From Annona cherimola (taxonomy: Eukaryota > Streptophyta > Magnoliopsida > Magnoliales > Annonaceae): a DNA stretch of 64,000 nt. Shown here in pieces: positions 23,816 through 36,502 of this stretch; within the stretch, counting starts at the first letter, position 1; every line of letters starts with the position of its first letter. The notes under the pieces are model-generated. The model made no database searches. It was not told where the DNA came from and saw only the letters and a list, made by a program, of their open reading frames with translations. The translations under genes were made by a program, and so were the position numbers. The DNA is taken from the NCBI GenBank assembly GCA_030490835.1, contig CM059972.1:15477764-15541763 (forward strand), in the 5' to 3' direction.

Positions 23816-24850
23816 AAAGTAAAAAGGAAATGCAAAGTCCAACGCAAACATTTGATTGGATCGTAGCCTTTTTTTTATTAATTCTTTCACCGCCTAAACT
23901 TAGGCTGGTTCGTTAGGTGTAGATTTTTCAACTGAATACAAGATTAGAACAGTACAACAAGAAATATATGACAAGAATAAAGTAAAATTGCATAAAATTT
24001 TCATTTTCATGCTCAATATTAGAATAATTTTTGAAGTTCTTCTTTTTTGTATTTATTTTTGAATATCAAAAACAAAAAACCTACTGTTGAGCACTTGAAC
24101 GGTTGAATTTGTTTATTTTCAATATTCAAAAATAAATATAAATATTTTTCAAAAATTATAAAATTTTATATGCTAGAAAATGAAAAACATGTTCGGGCCT
24201 ACATATTAGTGCCAAGAAAGTAAAAAGGAAATGCAAAGTCCAATGCAAACATTTGGATTGCATCGGAGCCCTTTTTTCATTAATTCTTTCACCGCCTAAA
24301 CTTAGGCTGGTTCGTTAGGTGTAGATTTTTCAACTGAATACAAGATTAGAACAGTAGAACAAAAAACATATGACAAGAATAAATTAAAATTGCATAAAAT
24401 TTTCATTTTAATGCTTAATATTAGAATAATTTTTGAAATTCTTCTTTTCGTATTTATTTTTGAATATCAAAAACAAAAAACCTACTGTTGAGCACTTGAA
24501 CGGTTGAATTTGTTTGATTTTCAATATTCAAAAATAAATATAAATATTTTTCAAAAATTATAAAATTTTATGTGCTAGAAAAAGTGAAATACATGTTCGG
24601 GCCTGCATATTAGCGCCTAAAAAGTAAAAAAGAAATGCAAAGTCCAATGCGAACATTTGCATTGGATCAGAGCCTTTTAATTAATTCTTTCATCACCTAA
24701 ACTTAGGGCTGGTTCGTGAGGTGCAGATTTTTCAACTGAATACGAGATTAGAACACTAGAACAAGAAATATATGACAAGAATAAATTAAAATTGCATAAA
24801 ATTTTCATATTAATGCTCAATATTAGAAATAAAATATGAAATTCTGTATT
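23681..24850. repeat. Tandem array, three units of 401 bp
   Basis: The marker TACTGTTGAG occurs at 23681, 24082 and 24483, spacing exactly 401 bp both times. The units share CATGTTCGGGCCTACATATT, CACCGCCTAAACTTAGG and TTTTCAACTGAATAC. Each unit joins the right half of a foldback MITE to about 230 bp of flank. Units are similar but not identical, and unit 3 is cut off near 24850. No coding content. Confidence 0.88.
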
Positions 24851-25149
24851 TCGTACTATTGAAACCCTATGCTCCTTGTTTTAATTTTCTTTATTCTTAC
24901 TATTTTCCCTACAATATTATGTCTTTTTAAAAAGTTTCCTTTATTTTTCTTAGATTTTAATTTTCTTCATCTTTTTTGTCCTTTTTTTTTAAAAAAAATT
25001 TCCAAGTAAGCCCAAATAGAAATTTTCACAACAAATTTAGTTGGAAAGTTTACATCAAAAATGATATTTTAATTTTTCTAAAGTGAACAAGTAGTGTCTC
25101 AAATTACAAATTGACAAGCTTTTCATGAGCTTTTGTTTGGATTGAAAAG

Positions 25150-25800
25150 CTATATGATATGAAAAGCTCAAACTAATCCTTTCTAATACAAAAAAATCCT
25201 TTTATTATAATTCTTATTAGTTGTGGGTCACATTAATACACCCTCCTTTGAGAACTAACATCCACAATGGCTTACTTTGGTGCCCGTCTCTAACAACACT
25301 AACTCAATCGCAACCCTTTTCCTTCCTTTAGATGACTCCACTTACTTACCAATAATTTTAATCCAACAACCTTTAGGTTGCCTCTTCTAAAAGTCAAACC
25401 CATAACCTTGAGGTCCATTGCTAGGCTTTGATACCATTGATACAAAAATCTTATACTAATCATTTCCGACACCAAAAATCCTTTTAATGTAATCCTTTTT
25501 AATCCTAGTTTGCGTTAATACACCCTCCTTTGATGGCTGATGTCCATAGTGATTTACTCTAGTGCTCTATTCTAGTGACACTAGCCTAATGGTAGCCCTT
25601 TTCCTTTCTTAGGATGGCTCTACTCACCTATCAATAATTTTAATTTAGCTTTTAAGTTTGCCCCCTTCTAGGATGCCCTTTTAGGAGTTGAACCCATGAC
25701 CTTGAGGTTCATTGCGAGGCTGTTATACCACTTATGTGAAAAGCTCAATCTAATCATTTTCGATGTTGGAAATCCTTTTAATGCAATCCTTTCTAATTAT
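25150..25800 (-). repeat. Tandem remnants of an LTR-retroelement leader region
   Basis: Two and a half related units of about 280-295 bp. The motif AAGCTC..CTAATC.TTTC recurs at about 25165, 25445 and 25740. The minus strand reads TGGTATCAAAGCCTAGC at about 25420-25440, close to the tRNA-Met primer-binding site, and a poorer copy at about 25715. Arrangement suggests LTR end plus primer site plus leader, duplicated in tandem and decayed. No gag or pol frame is visible. Confidence 0.5.
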
Positions 25801-25989
25801 GGGTTGCTTCATTATATTTTATTATTTTTTTATTGTTGAACAAGAAAACACTATCACTTTTACATTGGAAAAATCAATGCTCATTTGATTGGGTACAAAG
25901 TTTTTTTTTTAAAACCATTTCTTAGAAACATTGGAATTTACCTCTTCTATTTGAAAATTTCAATTTTCCATAATTATAACTTGTGCTTT

Positions 25990-26600
25990 AAAGTACTCTT
26001 TGGTAACATAGGTGGAGAGAGAGGTAGGAAGTGGAGAAAAGAATATTTTTGAAAATATGAGAGTAATGTAATAATGTAAAGTTAAAGTAGAAAAAATTAA
26101 GTAGTTCCGGAAAATGATTGGAATATAGAAATAAAATTCAGAAAAAGTAGAGTAGTTAGGTATTAAGATGTTAAATTATTTTTTACACAGTGTGGCAAAA
26201 ATGTAGTTTTTTTGCAAAAAAAATCCTCGTCCTCTATGTGAAAATATATTTGATTAGTTAACTTTAACCAACATTTATGCGAAAGTACTTTAAAGATTTT
26301 GTGTGCTATACTCATTTGGCTATCTTTAATGACGATTAAAATCTAGTGTGCCAAATCGATTTACAATTATTTTTGAATTAAGATACCAAGTTATATCCAA
26401 ACGAAAGATATGGATGACTTTATCTGAAAATGTATAAAATGAACGTAATAAATATTTGACTTATATTAATTTTAAAGCTGTATACTTAATAATTAAAGCA
26501 TCGTTTCTACGTGGATAAATGATTTCATAATTTTTTATATTGTAATGCATATATTTATGAATTGATCTAAACATTCTTTATAATTCGCACATAATTAAAG
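25990..26600. repeat. Tourist-like fragment and AT-rich dispersed repeat
   Basis: At about 26000, GTACTCTTTGGTAACATAGG resembles a Tourist-type end, followed by AT-rich text to about 26185. From about 26340 to 26600 lies another copy of the dispersed repeat (ATCCAAACGAAAGATATGG, CATCGTTTCTACGTGGATA). Boundaries are uncertain and no duplication was read. Confidence 0.4.
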
Positions 26601-27344
26601 GCAAGTATGACTTATCTAAGAATTCGATTGAAATAATTTTTGATACTATTTTGAAATAAATTATATTAAATAAATAAATGTACAAGCTTTTGGTTATGAC
26701 ATTGAAATCTTCTATGGAATCGATCTTACAGTATCAAAATGAGACTAACATTGAAATCTTCTATAGTATCAATATCATTAAAGTATATCTTAAATTTGCA
26801 ATCAACCTAAATTCCAAGGGCAAATAATGATACTCTTAAATACCAGTAATCAGTCGGCCAGATAATTATGAAAATTGAAAATTAAAAATTTTTGGGATAA
26901 GTTAGAGAACTTGTATGTATAAAAAAATTTTATGCTATTTTGACACCTTTTTAATGTGATGCCTTATTATTATTATTTGTACATTTCAATCATTTCTTCA
27001 CATTTTTCATATAATTACAGTCCATTTTATCTTTATTCCATTTATTTTTAGTCATAACTACTATCACATCATATATCCCCCTCACTTAAAATAAAAAAGT
27101 CTACATTCTTTCCTCAATTTTTTCCCTCGGAATCAAACGGATCCATATCTTTTAATTTTAGAACAGTTGTGTTTGAACGAACTTAGCAAGTGTCATTTAC
27201 GGCAGCTGAAGCAGGAATCAGTCTCACTTTCCAGTTTCCACCAGAGCACATGAACGGTACTTATTTCGTACTCGGTGCGGTGAGTCAATAATCAACGGCT
27301 TGCGACTTATCTGTAACGTGGGCGGTGAGCAGATTAAATGTCAG
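26601..27344. other. Intergenic DNA, no gene seen
   Basis: AT-rich with no resolvable features; slightly higher G+C at 27190-27340 without a coding frame. Confidence 0.45.
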
Positions 27345-27549
27345 GATTTTAAAAAGTGTGGAAGTGTTGTCATATAATATAGGTGAAGTAGAAATAAATA
27401 GGACAATTTTATGATAAAATAATTGAATAAAGATAAAAAAGGAAAAATTAAGAAAATTATATAATGAAGATGTAAAATTATTTCTTTAAAAATATATAAG
27501 AAAGAGGTGGGAAATTTACTTTCCCTTTACCCTCTTACCAAATGGTGCA
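27345..27549. mobile_element. Tourist-like MITE, left end unclear
   Basis: The right end CTTACCAAATGGTGCAC matches the right end of the element at 10270-10528. The interior is the usual AT-rich, purine-biased text. No clear left TIR is visible, so it may be truncated. The outer hAT-like element begins only 16 bp further right. Confidence 0.4.
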
Positions 27550-27565
27550 CACAAATTCACGTCGC

Positions 27566-28874
27566 TAGGGGTGCAACTCGGGTCGGTTTGGTTAGGGTAG
27601 TGGTCTATCCTACTCATACCCTATTCATAGAAAGCCTATCTTACCTTACCCATTTGTCGGTTTGGTTCCTAGTATACCCTACCCTACCCATTATTCATAG
27701 GGTCGGTTCCGGTTCCGGTTCTAAATCGGTTCCTTTAATACTCAAAATACAATATTTTTTAAAAATTTTCATGTTATTTTAAATAATGTAAAATAATACT
27801 CATTTATGTTTTAAAATCATAAGTACATATATTATTGTTTATATTATTATATAAAAATACGAAGTATAAACCATCATGACCTAATCATTGAAACTATTAA
27901 TATAGTATAATCATAAGTCAAGTCTTTCAGAAGTCAATGACGTATATATAAATTCATTTAAATTTATACTTCAAAAGGTACAAAATTCATTTAAATTCGA
28001 ATTTGTTAAAATATGTGTATACATAAGATGTCAAAGACAAAGCATAATACATATTATATAATATATATTACACATATATATAATTATGCACCTAATTAAT
28101 TACCCATATGAGCACCTATGCGGGTCGGTTCTGGGTAGGGATGTTAATGGTCATGGTCAACCCGCTTGTCCAACTCATTTATAAATGGGTTTGGGTTGGA
28201 ATTTTTGAATAAATGGGTTATGATCTGCCAATCCATTTAACCATTTAATTAAATAAATAGATTAGGGTTGAGATTTTATAACTCGTCAACCCGTTTAGTA
28301 ACCCATTTAATCCATATAACTTGTTCAACCCGTTTAATTCATTCAACCCGTTTAACTCACTTAACTCATTAAAGTTATATATATATAAACCCCTTGATTA
28401 TTTTCCTTCTCTAAGTCTTTCTCAAGTCACCTAATTTTTATTTTTCCATTGCTGCCCTAATTCCATTTTTCCGTTACTGCCCTACTTCCATTTTCCTTCC
28501 GCCGAAAACACTCTCTCATGTCTCTTACGAGGTCATCATCTACTAGAGTTTAGGCTTTCAGGTTATTTGCTATACAACCCGTTAACAACCCACCAATCCA
28601 TTTATTAAATAGGTTAATAAACGGATTATGGTTGAAATATTTTAAATGAGTTAGGATTAGGATTAGGATTAGGCTCCAACCCGTCCAACTCGATCCGTTA
28701 ACACCCCTAGTTCTAGATACCCAACGTATCTATCCTACCCATATCTTATTTGAGGAGGAGAGTAATAATTTGTCCCCTACCCATACCCGTGGGTAATATT
28801 TTCTACCATATCCAATCCAAATTAGGGTCGGGTCGGTGAGTACCCATAGGCACCCTACCCAAGTTGCACCCCTA
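27566..28874. mobile_element. hAT-like element with a nested relative
   Basis: Starts TAGGGGTGCAACTCGGGTCG and ends CCCAAGTTGCACCCCTA. The 8-bp flanks are CACGTCGC (27558-27565) and CACGTCAC (28875-28882), one mismatch. The interior is AT-rich with GGGTCGGTT/ACCCTACCC subterminal repeats. No transposase. It contains the element at 28136-28709. Confidence 0.82.
28136..28709. mobile_element. hAT-like MITE nested in the 27566 element
   Basis: Starts TAGGGATGTTAATGGTC and ends GATCCGTTAACACCCCTA. Flanks are GTTCTGGG (28128-28135) and GTTCTAGA (28710-28717), six of eight matching, in a host context that reads on continuously (..GGTTCTGGGTACCC). Subterminal CAACCCG/CGGGTTG-type repeats are dense. 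Non-coding. Confidence 0.7.
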
Positions 28875-29029
28875 CACGTCACCTCTTTTATTCCACGCAC
28901 TTGCGTGCATGTATATATGGATATAGATTTATATTTAAATTATATTCTAAACCTATTTTTAGTGAATTAATAATACTTAAATTTCTAAAATAGCTTAATC
29001 ATTCAAATAATTAAAATATTGGAGTAAAG

Positions 29030-29120
29030 AAGTGTAGTAGTTGGTTAACCGGGTCTTTGTTTTGGAATGAGGATCATATAGTGCTCTTCGTAATCCGGGT
29101 TCTTGGTTCGAACATGTTCG
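29030..29120 (+). other. Possible tRNA-like (SINE) promoter remnant
   Basis: TAGTTGGTTAACCGGG resembles a tRNA D-arm (box A) and GGTTCGAAC at 29105-29113 matches box B. Cloverleaf pairing is not convincing, so a functional tRNA is unlikely. A degenerate SINE head is the better reading. Confidence 0.25.
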
Positions 29121-29356
29121 TCGTCCCGTCCAATTTAGATAATGTTTGCTCATATACAAATGATGAAACATTTATAGCAAACCATTAATCGTGTTTTTAA
29201 GAACGTTGAGGATTTGTTCGAACAGCTGGTAATTACTTTCTGATATTCGACTATAAAGATTAGTTATATTAGTTAGTTCATGAACACCAATGGGGTCATA
29301 ACCTGCTTGGTCGTGAATGCGCACAAATTGTAGGTGGGAGCTTGTTTGTAGATGAG

Positions 29357-29710
29357 GGAATGTGATTGTGCAAGCACTTATTTTTTATATTTTCTTGAAA
29401 TTATTTTTACACAACTATTAATTTAAATGTATTTAATATGTATGTCAATTTTTATCATTTTTAGAGATTCATAATTTTTTTTGGATTTTTTATAATTAGT
29501 GGAATTTTAGTAATTTTAAAGTACTAAAAATGCTACCAATTTAAAAAAATCCAAAAAATCTATAAATATTCAAAAATGGCAAAATTAATAGACATATTAA
29601 ATACACTTAAATTAACAGTTCTATAAAAAATTTCTAAATTTTTTTTAAAAAATTGTATGTACCTGGGTGCACCAAGCCTAAGTGCACCCAAGTGCACAAG
29701 ATTATGTTAT
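29357..29710. mobile_element. Mutator-like foldback MITE, diverged
   Basis: Same hairpin plan as the copy at 20049: arms TTTAAATGTATTTAATATG.. and ..ATATTAAATACACTTAAAT around a centre near 29510. GTGCACCAAGCC and GTGCACCCAAGTGCAC boxes lie at the right end. Flanks GTAGATGAG (29348-29356) and GTAGATAAG (29711-29719) are a 9-bp duplication with one mismatch. No coding content. Confidence 0.7.
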
Positions 29711-30245
29711 GTAGATAAGTAAGCATCTTGTTATCTTTTTGTGAATTATTGAGTTTGATTATAATATAAAATAAGATGTAATAGTGTACAACTAATAAAA
29801 AAATTCAAAAATTAATATCTGACAATATTAAAATCGTGCTTTTACATGTTATAGCTGTGACATTTCCATCCGTTGTGTGTACTTGGGTGGGATAATTAAA
29901 ACGATGAGCAGAACAGAGTGTAATTTGAAAAAAAAATTAATAATCAAAATTAGACAATATGTAACGATAGATGATTGACAAGGTAACAGGAATATTTAAA
30001 AGTAAAGAAAAAAAAATCGAAGTGTTGGTTGTAATCGATAATTTTGAAAGAACTAAAACTATACAGGCATGTGAATTCATCCACTCAACCATCCTCAAGA
30101 TTGAAATTGTATCTTTAGATGTTATAAAGTCCTTGCATATGTCACATACAAACTGTTCAGTCCAATGGATGGTTGTTGAATGGACAGTAAGGATTGAAAA
30201 AAAAAAATTAAAGCAGCCCAAGTTCGAATGGGAATTCTCATCCGG

Positions 30246-30272
30246 AAAAAAAAAAAAAAAAAAAAAAAAAAA
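30246..30272. repeat. Poly(A) tract, 27 bases
   Basis: An uninterrupted A run at the end of a plus-strand open stretch. It may mark the 3' tail of a retroposed sequence, but nothing upstream is recognisable as a LINE or SINE. Confidence 0.8.
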
Positions 30273-32018
30273 TCAAATCAGAAAGTTGTTAGCAAGCAAC
30301 TGTCACTGTTGACAAAGAGTTCCGCCTATGATGCAATAAATCTAGGTCTTGACTCATGGGATAGAGAGTTTATCTTTGGCTTTCCATGTAATGCTTCAGT
30401 AGCTAATTTGTTAATAATATTGTTAGATTTACACTCCTAAAATTACTATTCTAACATCTACTTGAGTTAAGTTGTAAATAAATATTGAAAAAAGTGCAAT
30501 TGGGAAAGTTGACAATATTAACGCAAAATTTCAGTAACATAAAATGTGCTTACTCTACTGATACATTCAAAGCTTGGACTGAATAATTAAAGCTGTTGTA
30601 TGGATGATATCTGAGTAACGATTTTTTTCTTTGGGGGGGGGCTATAAAGTGAGCATTGATATTTGATAAGCGGTATTGAATGGTGTAAAACAAACAGGGG
30701 TAAACTCGATACCTAATATTCGATGACATCTTCAAAACAATATATTATGGAAGTCCAGACGAGCATGATATATAAATGATAAACCAGATCATTAAAGACC
30801 AATCGCAGCCTAATTACCTAATTCCGCAGGATCAAGAGTATTGGGTCAAGAAATTTTTTTTTTTAAAAAAAAAAAAACAAAAGAAGAAAGATTTTGGCAC
30901 CATTTTCAGTCAATACACAATCCAGCCCGGCAGGTATCCGAAATCTTTTCTTTTTTTGAGGGAGTATCCGAAATCATTTAAATTGTTTTTTTAAGAGAGA
31001 ATCGCTTTCATAATTGAGAAATGCACCACCAGAACAGGCCCGTAATTAGACTGGAATGGATATCGTCTCCCTAAGTTAAAGGGGGCTCTCGATCAGCTTT
31101 TGTTTATTTATTAAACGAGATGAAAGGGATAGTTGGGATCTGGAATCCAAGATTATTCGAAGTGTCTTGAATCAGGTCTATGTAACAGCTAATTGTTTAA
31201 GGATGGTAGGCAAGACAATTAGAGCTGTCAAATCCATTTGAGCTGGTGTGGACGACCACCCAGATTTTCTTGGATTCTCCCGGACTAGCCTCTGGGAATT
31301 AGCTTACCTGGGTACAAGTTATTTTTCAATTTTGTTATATTAGGAATATATCCACGAAATATTATTGATAAAAACTAGATTACATATCTAGAAGAGGAGG
31401 AGAAAAAGTTAAACAAAACACATATAATATCAAATTCATATATGTATAAGTTTATTTAAATATTTCTGTATTCATTCATAAATTAAATCGAAGAATTTGA
31501 TAAAATGAGTTGTAATTTGTTAGTAAATATATAGCTGAATAGAATTTGATCTATCAACTAATCTTGATCATGTTTTAATTAATGTGGAAATACTGAAATA
31601 ATTTATATGTGTACATATCATCCCAGATTGTCCACCAAGTCTTCTTTAGAAACAGTTAAGATGATCAGCAGGCAGTCTCCTCCAAAAAGAATTATTGGAC
31701 GAGCTTGGATTACTTTGAGCACTCAACGCATTCGCCATGTTACTTTTTCAGACCGGTTAGGTGAAAATATTGATTAATTGAAGAATTTAAGCGAAACATG
31801 GGATCGAAATTCCAAACCGTTTAACCAATCAAGTACTAGTTCCTACAAAAAGAATTTTGATATATTCCCATTTCGGAACCATTTTTAGGAGTGGCAATAT
31901 ATTAACGGACAGAAAATTAATCATATTCGGTCAGACCGGTGCACCATGTCCAAGTACATTTGTCAGGTGTTTGGTGCACCCACCAAGATGAGATCGATGC
32001 ATGGGCTATTAATTTGCA
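30273..32018. other. Intergenic DNA, no gene seen
   Basis: AT-rich with small frames on both strands. A G run at about 30633 and an A run at about 30865 are simple sequence. No transposon ends were resolved. Confidence 0.45.
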
Positions 32019-32028
32019 TAACAAATTG

Positions 32029-34300
32029 TTTTTTTTTTTTTTTAATGAAAGAAAATACTCTGTCCCAACTCCCTAACTATGTTGGAGGAAGGGGAGATAA
32101 AGAGATCCGAGAAATGCATTGCCAAAAAATTCTCTATACAAATATTCCCAATAATGGGTTGGGGGGTTACCCCACCAGACCAAATGATCCACAAGAGAAA
32201 CAGATACAAAATCTGCCAAAAAGTGAGCGACGACATTACCCTTCCTCAGCACATGGTGGACAGACATATGCGATGAGGAAGAGAATAGTGATTTGATCTC
32301 CTCAACAATAAACCCAACTGGTGAGAGCATGTGACTATCCATCATCAGATACTTGTAAAGAAGAAGAGAATTCGTTTAAAAAAGAACCCAACGCAGCTTT
32401 AGTTGAAGTGCCCTTTTGACTCCGAGAAGAAAAACCGTTGCTTCCATAATGAGCGGATCCAACGAACCCTTCCTCCTCCATCCCTTGGCCGCGATGAAGA
32501 AACCCCTTGAATCACGGATGACAGCAGCAAAGCCCATAGGCAGGTGATCCCCGTGTTTGCGAGCATCGACATTAATCTTGAAAGCCCCCGCAGCTGGCTT
32601 AGTCCATCTAACCTCCAGTGGCCTGTCCAACATACCGTCCTAGATGAGGAGCTTTGCCCTTCTGTGTTGATCAAGGAAATTCCAACACCAAACCATGATA
32701 TTGGAGAAAACTAGTTGAACACCCTCCTCCCTGAGCATGTTTCACATATACCACACCCGCCAACAGTACAGAATGAATAAAGCTAGATCATCAGATCCAT
32801 GTTTTAGAACTAGGATTCTCAAAATGTCTTGTACCGTGACCCAAGGTGTGGACATCCTTGCTGCTTTTCTGCGGGTCCCCCTAGTGTGTGTGAAAAGATG
32901 GTTGGCGTTCTCGATCTCCTTCCTGCAAAAAAGACACAAAACATCTACGAAGATGCCCCTATGCAACAAATTGTGCATGGTTGGAAGGCATCCTTGAACA
33001 GCCTCCACCCAAAAATAAGCACTTTGCACGGCAACTTAGTCCTCCAGATAGCCTTGAAAATACCAGAATTGAAGAGATCCGCTACCCGACAAAAAGTCCT
33101 GTAGGCTGATTTTACAAAATAGATGACATTCGATTCATGTTGCCAGTAGAAACAATCCTCCTGATCATTATGGGGTAGATGAATAAGATTGATTTTTTGC
33201 CATCCCTCCTCCCCCACCGCTGCCACAACACAATCCTTGTTCCATGACCGTTGACCTTCATTAATGAAATAGCTCACCCTCACGTTTTTCGGGATTGAAA
33301 ACGGGAGAGGGCCTACTATAGTGGGCATAGGATCGATCCAGGCATCCTTGAAGAAAAACACCCCCTTCCCGTTGCCAATTCTCCATTTACATCCCTCACG
33401 GATGATATCTCTTGCCTTCAACATACTCCTCCACGTGAAGGAATCAAAAGCTCTTGGCCTACATTTCCATATGTCTCCGTGTGGAAAATATTTCGCCTTG
33501 AGAACATGGTAGCACAAAGAATCATTGGGGTTGAGAAGTCGCCACAATTGCTTCGCTAAAAGGGCATGATTGAAAGCATGTAAATCTCGGAAACCTAAAC
33601 CGCCCATGAACTTTGGCTTGCACATATCTTTCTATGCAACCTAGCTCATCTTTCGCTTGTTTCCATGTTCGCCCCACCAAAACCTACTCAACATACCATC
33701 AATATCCTTGCTAAAAGATTTTGGCAGTAAGAATATACTCATCGTGTAGGTCGGGATAGCTTGAGCTACAGCTTTAATTAGCACCTCTTTTCCTCCCCAA
33801 GAAAGTAGCCCGCCTTTCCATCCTTGAATTTTCTTCCAAATACGCTCATTTAATCCCTTAAACATGCCCTTCTTAGATCTTCCAAGCCAGGCGGGGAGCC
33901 CCAAATAATGATGAAAATCTTGGCCCGTGGATCCCAACAGTTAAGTGATATCTGACCGCAGGTTATGCCCTGTATTGGCACTGAAGAAAACCGATGTTTT
34001 ATCAACATTAACAACCTGACCAGACACATTTGAATATTGCTGGAGAATATCCAAAAAGTTCCTGACTTGCTGCGTCGAAACCCGAATGAAAATAAGAGCA
34101 TCATCCGCAAAAAGAAGATGAGTGAGGGACGGTCCAAAGGGGTTTAACTTTATTCCTTGGATTCTCCCCTGGGTTGCCGCATTTGTAATTAAGGTGGATA
34201 AACCTTCAGCGCACAGAATAAAAAGATAAAGGGATAGTGGGTCCCCTTGCCTTAAACCCCTCTTAGGTTGGAAGTACCTTGTTTTGAAACCATTAACATT
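32029..34300 (-). pseudogene. 5'-truncated L1-type LINE: RT, zf-RVT and RNase H remains
   Basis: Reading leftward from 34300, the frames encode the second half of a reverse transcriptase (RGLRQGDPLS, then the catalytic FADD box at about 34091-34120). Next comes the RT thumb/connection (YLGLPAWLGRSKKG; LPKSFSKDID) and the plant-LINE region with KPKFMGGLGFRDL. A zinc-knuckle-like segment follows (LCLFCRKEIENANHLF), and then a partial RNase H (FKINVDARKHG). The frame shifts at about 33940, 33640, 33030 and 32640, so it is dead. The 5' half (endonuclease and first RT motifs) is absent. A 15-base poly(T) at 32029-32043 is the tail on the minus strand. Flanks TAACAAATTG (32019-32028 and 34301-34310) are the target-site duplication. 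This is a typical target-primed, 5'-truncated insertion. Confidence 0.92.
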
Positions 34301-34644
34301 TAACAAATTGTTAAGGCGCCAAGGAAGAACATATTTTCTAGCCTCTTATTTAATTTCAGTTAATAAGTATCTTCAGACGACAAAAGCTAGCATTGATTTT
34401 GATCGCAGTCGTATGCAGAGGACATAAATTGTACATGTAGAGGGAAGTCTCGATTATCAAAAAATTATGATCATCTACTAGAATCATCAACTTTGATGGG
34501 GATCTGTTAATAAAAAAAAATTAATGGCGATGTTTATAGGTAGAAATTGATTGGTATTTCCCATATTTATTGAAGTACAAGTTCGAAAATTTTGTTCAAA
34601 TAATTAAAATTAAATATTTACGGATTCCAAGATGATTTCACTTA

Positions 34645-34833
34645 GGGTCTGTTCGGAAAGAAGGAAAAGAAAAAATTTCTTTTGGTTATTTTTATGTAGA
34701 CTGCTCTTTATTTCATGCTTCTTATCTCCGGTTCTAATAATTGCCCGTATCATACCATATTATTATCCTATCTATTTAAAAAAAAAATTATCAAAATTTT
34801 TCCTTTATATTTTTCTCTATTCTAAATGGACCC
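34645..34833. mobile_element. PIF/Tourist-like MITE, 189 bp
   Basis: Starts GGGTCTGTTCGGAAAG and ends TATTCTAAATGGACCC, flanked by TTA on both sides (34642-34644, 34834-34836). Pyrimidine-rich, non-coding. The 3-bp duplication and GGGnCTGTT start are typical of PIF/Harbinger-derived MITEs. Confidence 0.75.
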
Positions 34834-34918
34834 TTAATGGCAAATTTTATTCTTATCAAATAGAACCTGGTGGAATTGGAAGTTGTAGTGAAATTTCATT
34901 CATTATTAATGTTCTAAC

Positions 34919-34921
<3 letters not shown>

Positions 34922-34960
<39 letters not shown>

Positions 34961-34961
34961 T
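34922..34961. repeat. (ATT)n microsatellite
   Basis: Thirteen ATT units in a row, just left of the LTR element at 34977. It gives a run of leucine codons in one frame, which is not coding. Confidence 0.9.
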
Positions 34962-36048
34962 TATTAATAATAGATTTTTTTAGGAAATGTGATTTGGGTT
35001 AATATGGATCTCAACAGAAGTACATATAATAAATAAAATAAAATAAACAACAGTAAGATCAAATACAATAATATACTAAGATTTACGTGAAAAAACCTTC
35101 AGTCCGAGAAAGGAAAAATCACAAAAGAGAGATAACGATCCATTATGATAAACAAGTTATAAAGACACATATAAGAATACCTCAAACATATTTTCTGTAT
35201 GCCTCATGCACACCCTAACTAAAAAACACTTTGATAACTCCCTCTCTCATATCCCAATGGAATACCTCTTAAGGCTCCACCGAATCCCTAATTGATACAC
35301 TTATATATATAGGACTCCAATGGGCACTTGTGCAAAACCGATATGCAAACCTATTTAATTAAGATACGTAGAATACAAGACACATCTAACAAATCTCTAT
35401 ATTGAATTGAATTCTGTGCACATGCACTCCAACCTATATTAAGGCATCAGCCTTGTACTCGATCATGCATCAATTATAAACAACATAAACTGCATCCAAA
35501 TTCCGACACCATTGCATTCATAGGACTACCTAGGCTCTCAATTATCCAATGTTGATGCATTATTAGGATCTCATAGCCATCAACCAACGCAAAATTTAGA
35601 AAAATTTAGTCTATTTTGACGTGCTCTCTATGCAGCCTCAGCATCAACATAACCATAGACTACCACAACAATGCAGAACATCTGTATCTCATGAATTGTT
35701 GCTTCAAAACATATTGAACTTAATTCCTCATAATCAACCTCAATCTACGTGATCTAATTTGATCACGTCTAATGATGTAAAGTCTTCTTGATCTACACTA
35801 TCCAAAAGAAACCCAACACTTTGTCTCATCTAGATCTCCACCTTAATTTTAATCATCCATCATATCCACCTAATTCGAAGTAAACCCTACCTAAATAGGT
35901 ACCACCATTGCATTCAGAGCATCAAAAAACATAAAAATTCATACTTGGATTACTAAAATCTGAGCTTGGTATCACCTAATCCGAGCCACATGCCCATATG
36001 TTCTAGTGCACATCTATTCACAAAAAAAATGCCATCTCCTCTTTCTTA

Positions 36049-36310
36049 GGGGATATTTGTTAATCTCCATACATGGTATTTCATGACCTGTTGTGGGCCA
36101 TGTTTTTCGAGGCAGTTATTTACTCTATCAATAATTATATTTTTTTCACTTTTAACCATACATTCCAATCATTTTTCCTGATAACAACCCTAATTATTCC
36201 AACTTTATCCCAATCATTTCCTATTGATCACACAAATTTTAAAATATTCTATTTTCTACTTCTCGACTCATCCCACAATACGACAAAAATATCAATTACC
36301 AAACATTCTC
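36049..36310. mobile_element. PIF/Tourist-like MITE in the LTR element
   Basis: The left GGGGATATTTGTTAATC and right ACCAAACATTCTC ends are inverted, flanked by TTA (36046-36048 and 36311-36313). The interior repeats text of the PIF-like element at 16684 in inverse orientation (CCAATCATTT, ATTCCAACTTTATCCC). Non-coding despite a 110-codon frame. Confidence 0.7.
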
Positions 36311-36502
36311 TTATTTTCCAAGCAAGATGCCCCCAGTCACCACGAACTATTTTTCACCTCCTTATGTTGCTGCACAACATCCACATGCACTCTTACCGCC
36401 ATTGATGACCATCGGTTAGTCGATTGGAAAAATCCCCATAGCCAATCACTAAATTTTCCAGTGCTAGCATCTTCTCTCCGGCAAGATCGGGCTGTTGGTG
36501 CT

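Noticed and set aside
29030..29120. Functional tRNA gene
   Set aside because: Box A- and box B-like words exist, but I could not pair an acceptor stem or anticodon arm convincingly.
29971..30312. 113-codon frame ending in a lysine run
   Set aside because: The lysine run is a poly(A) tract, the frame is AT-rich without a domain, and an equally long frame exists on the other strand.
34922..34961. Poly-leucine tail of a 111-codon frame
   Set aside because: It is an (ATT)n microsatellite read in one frame.
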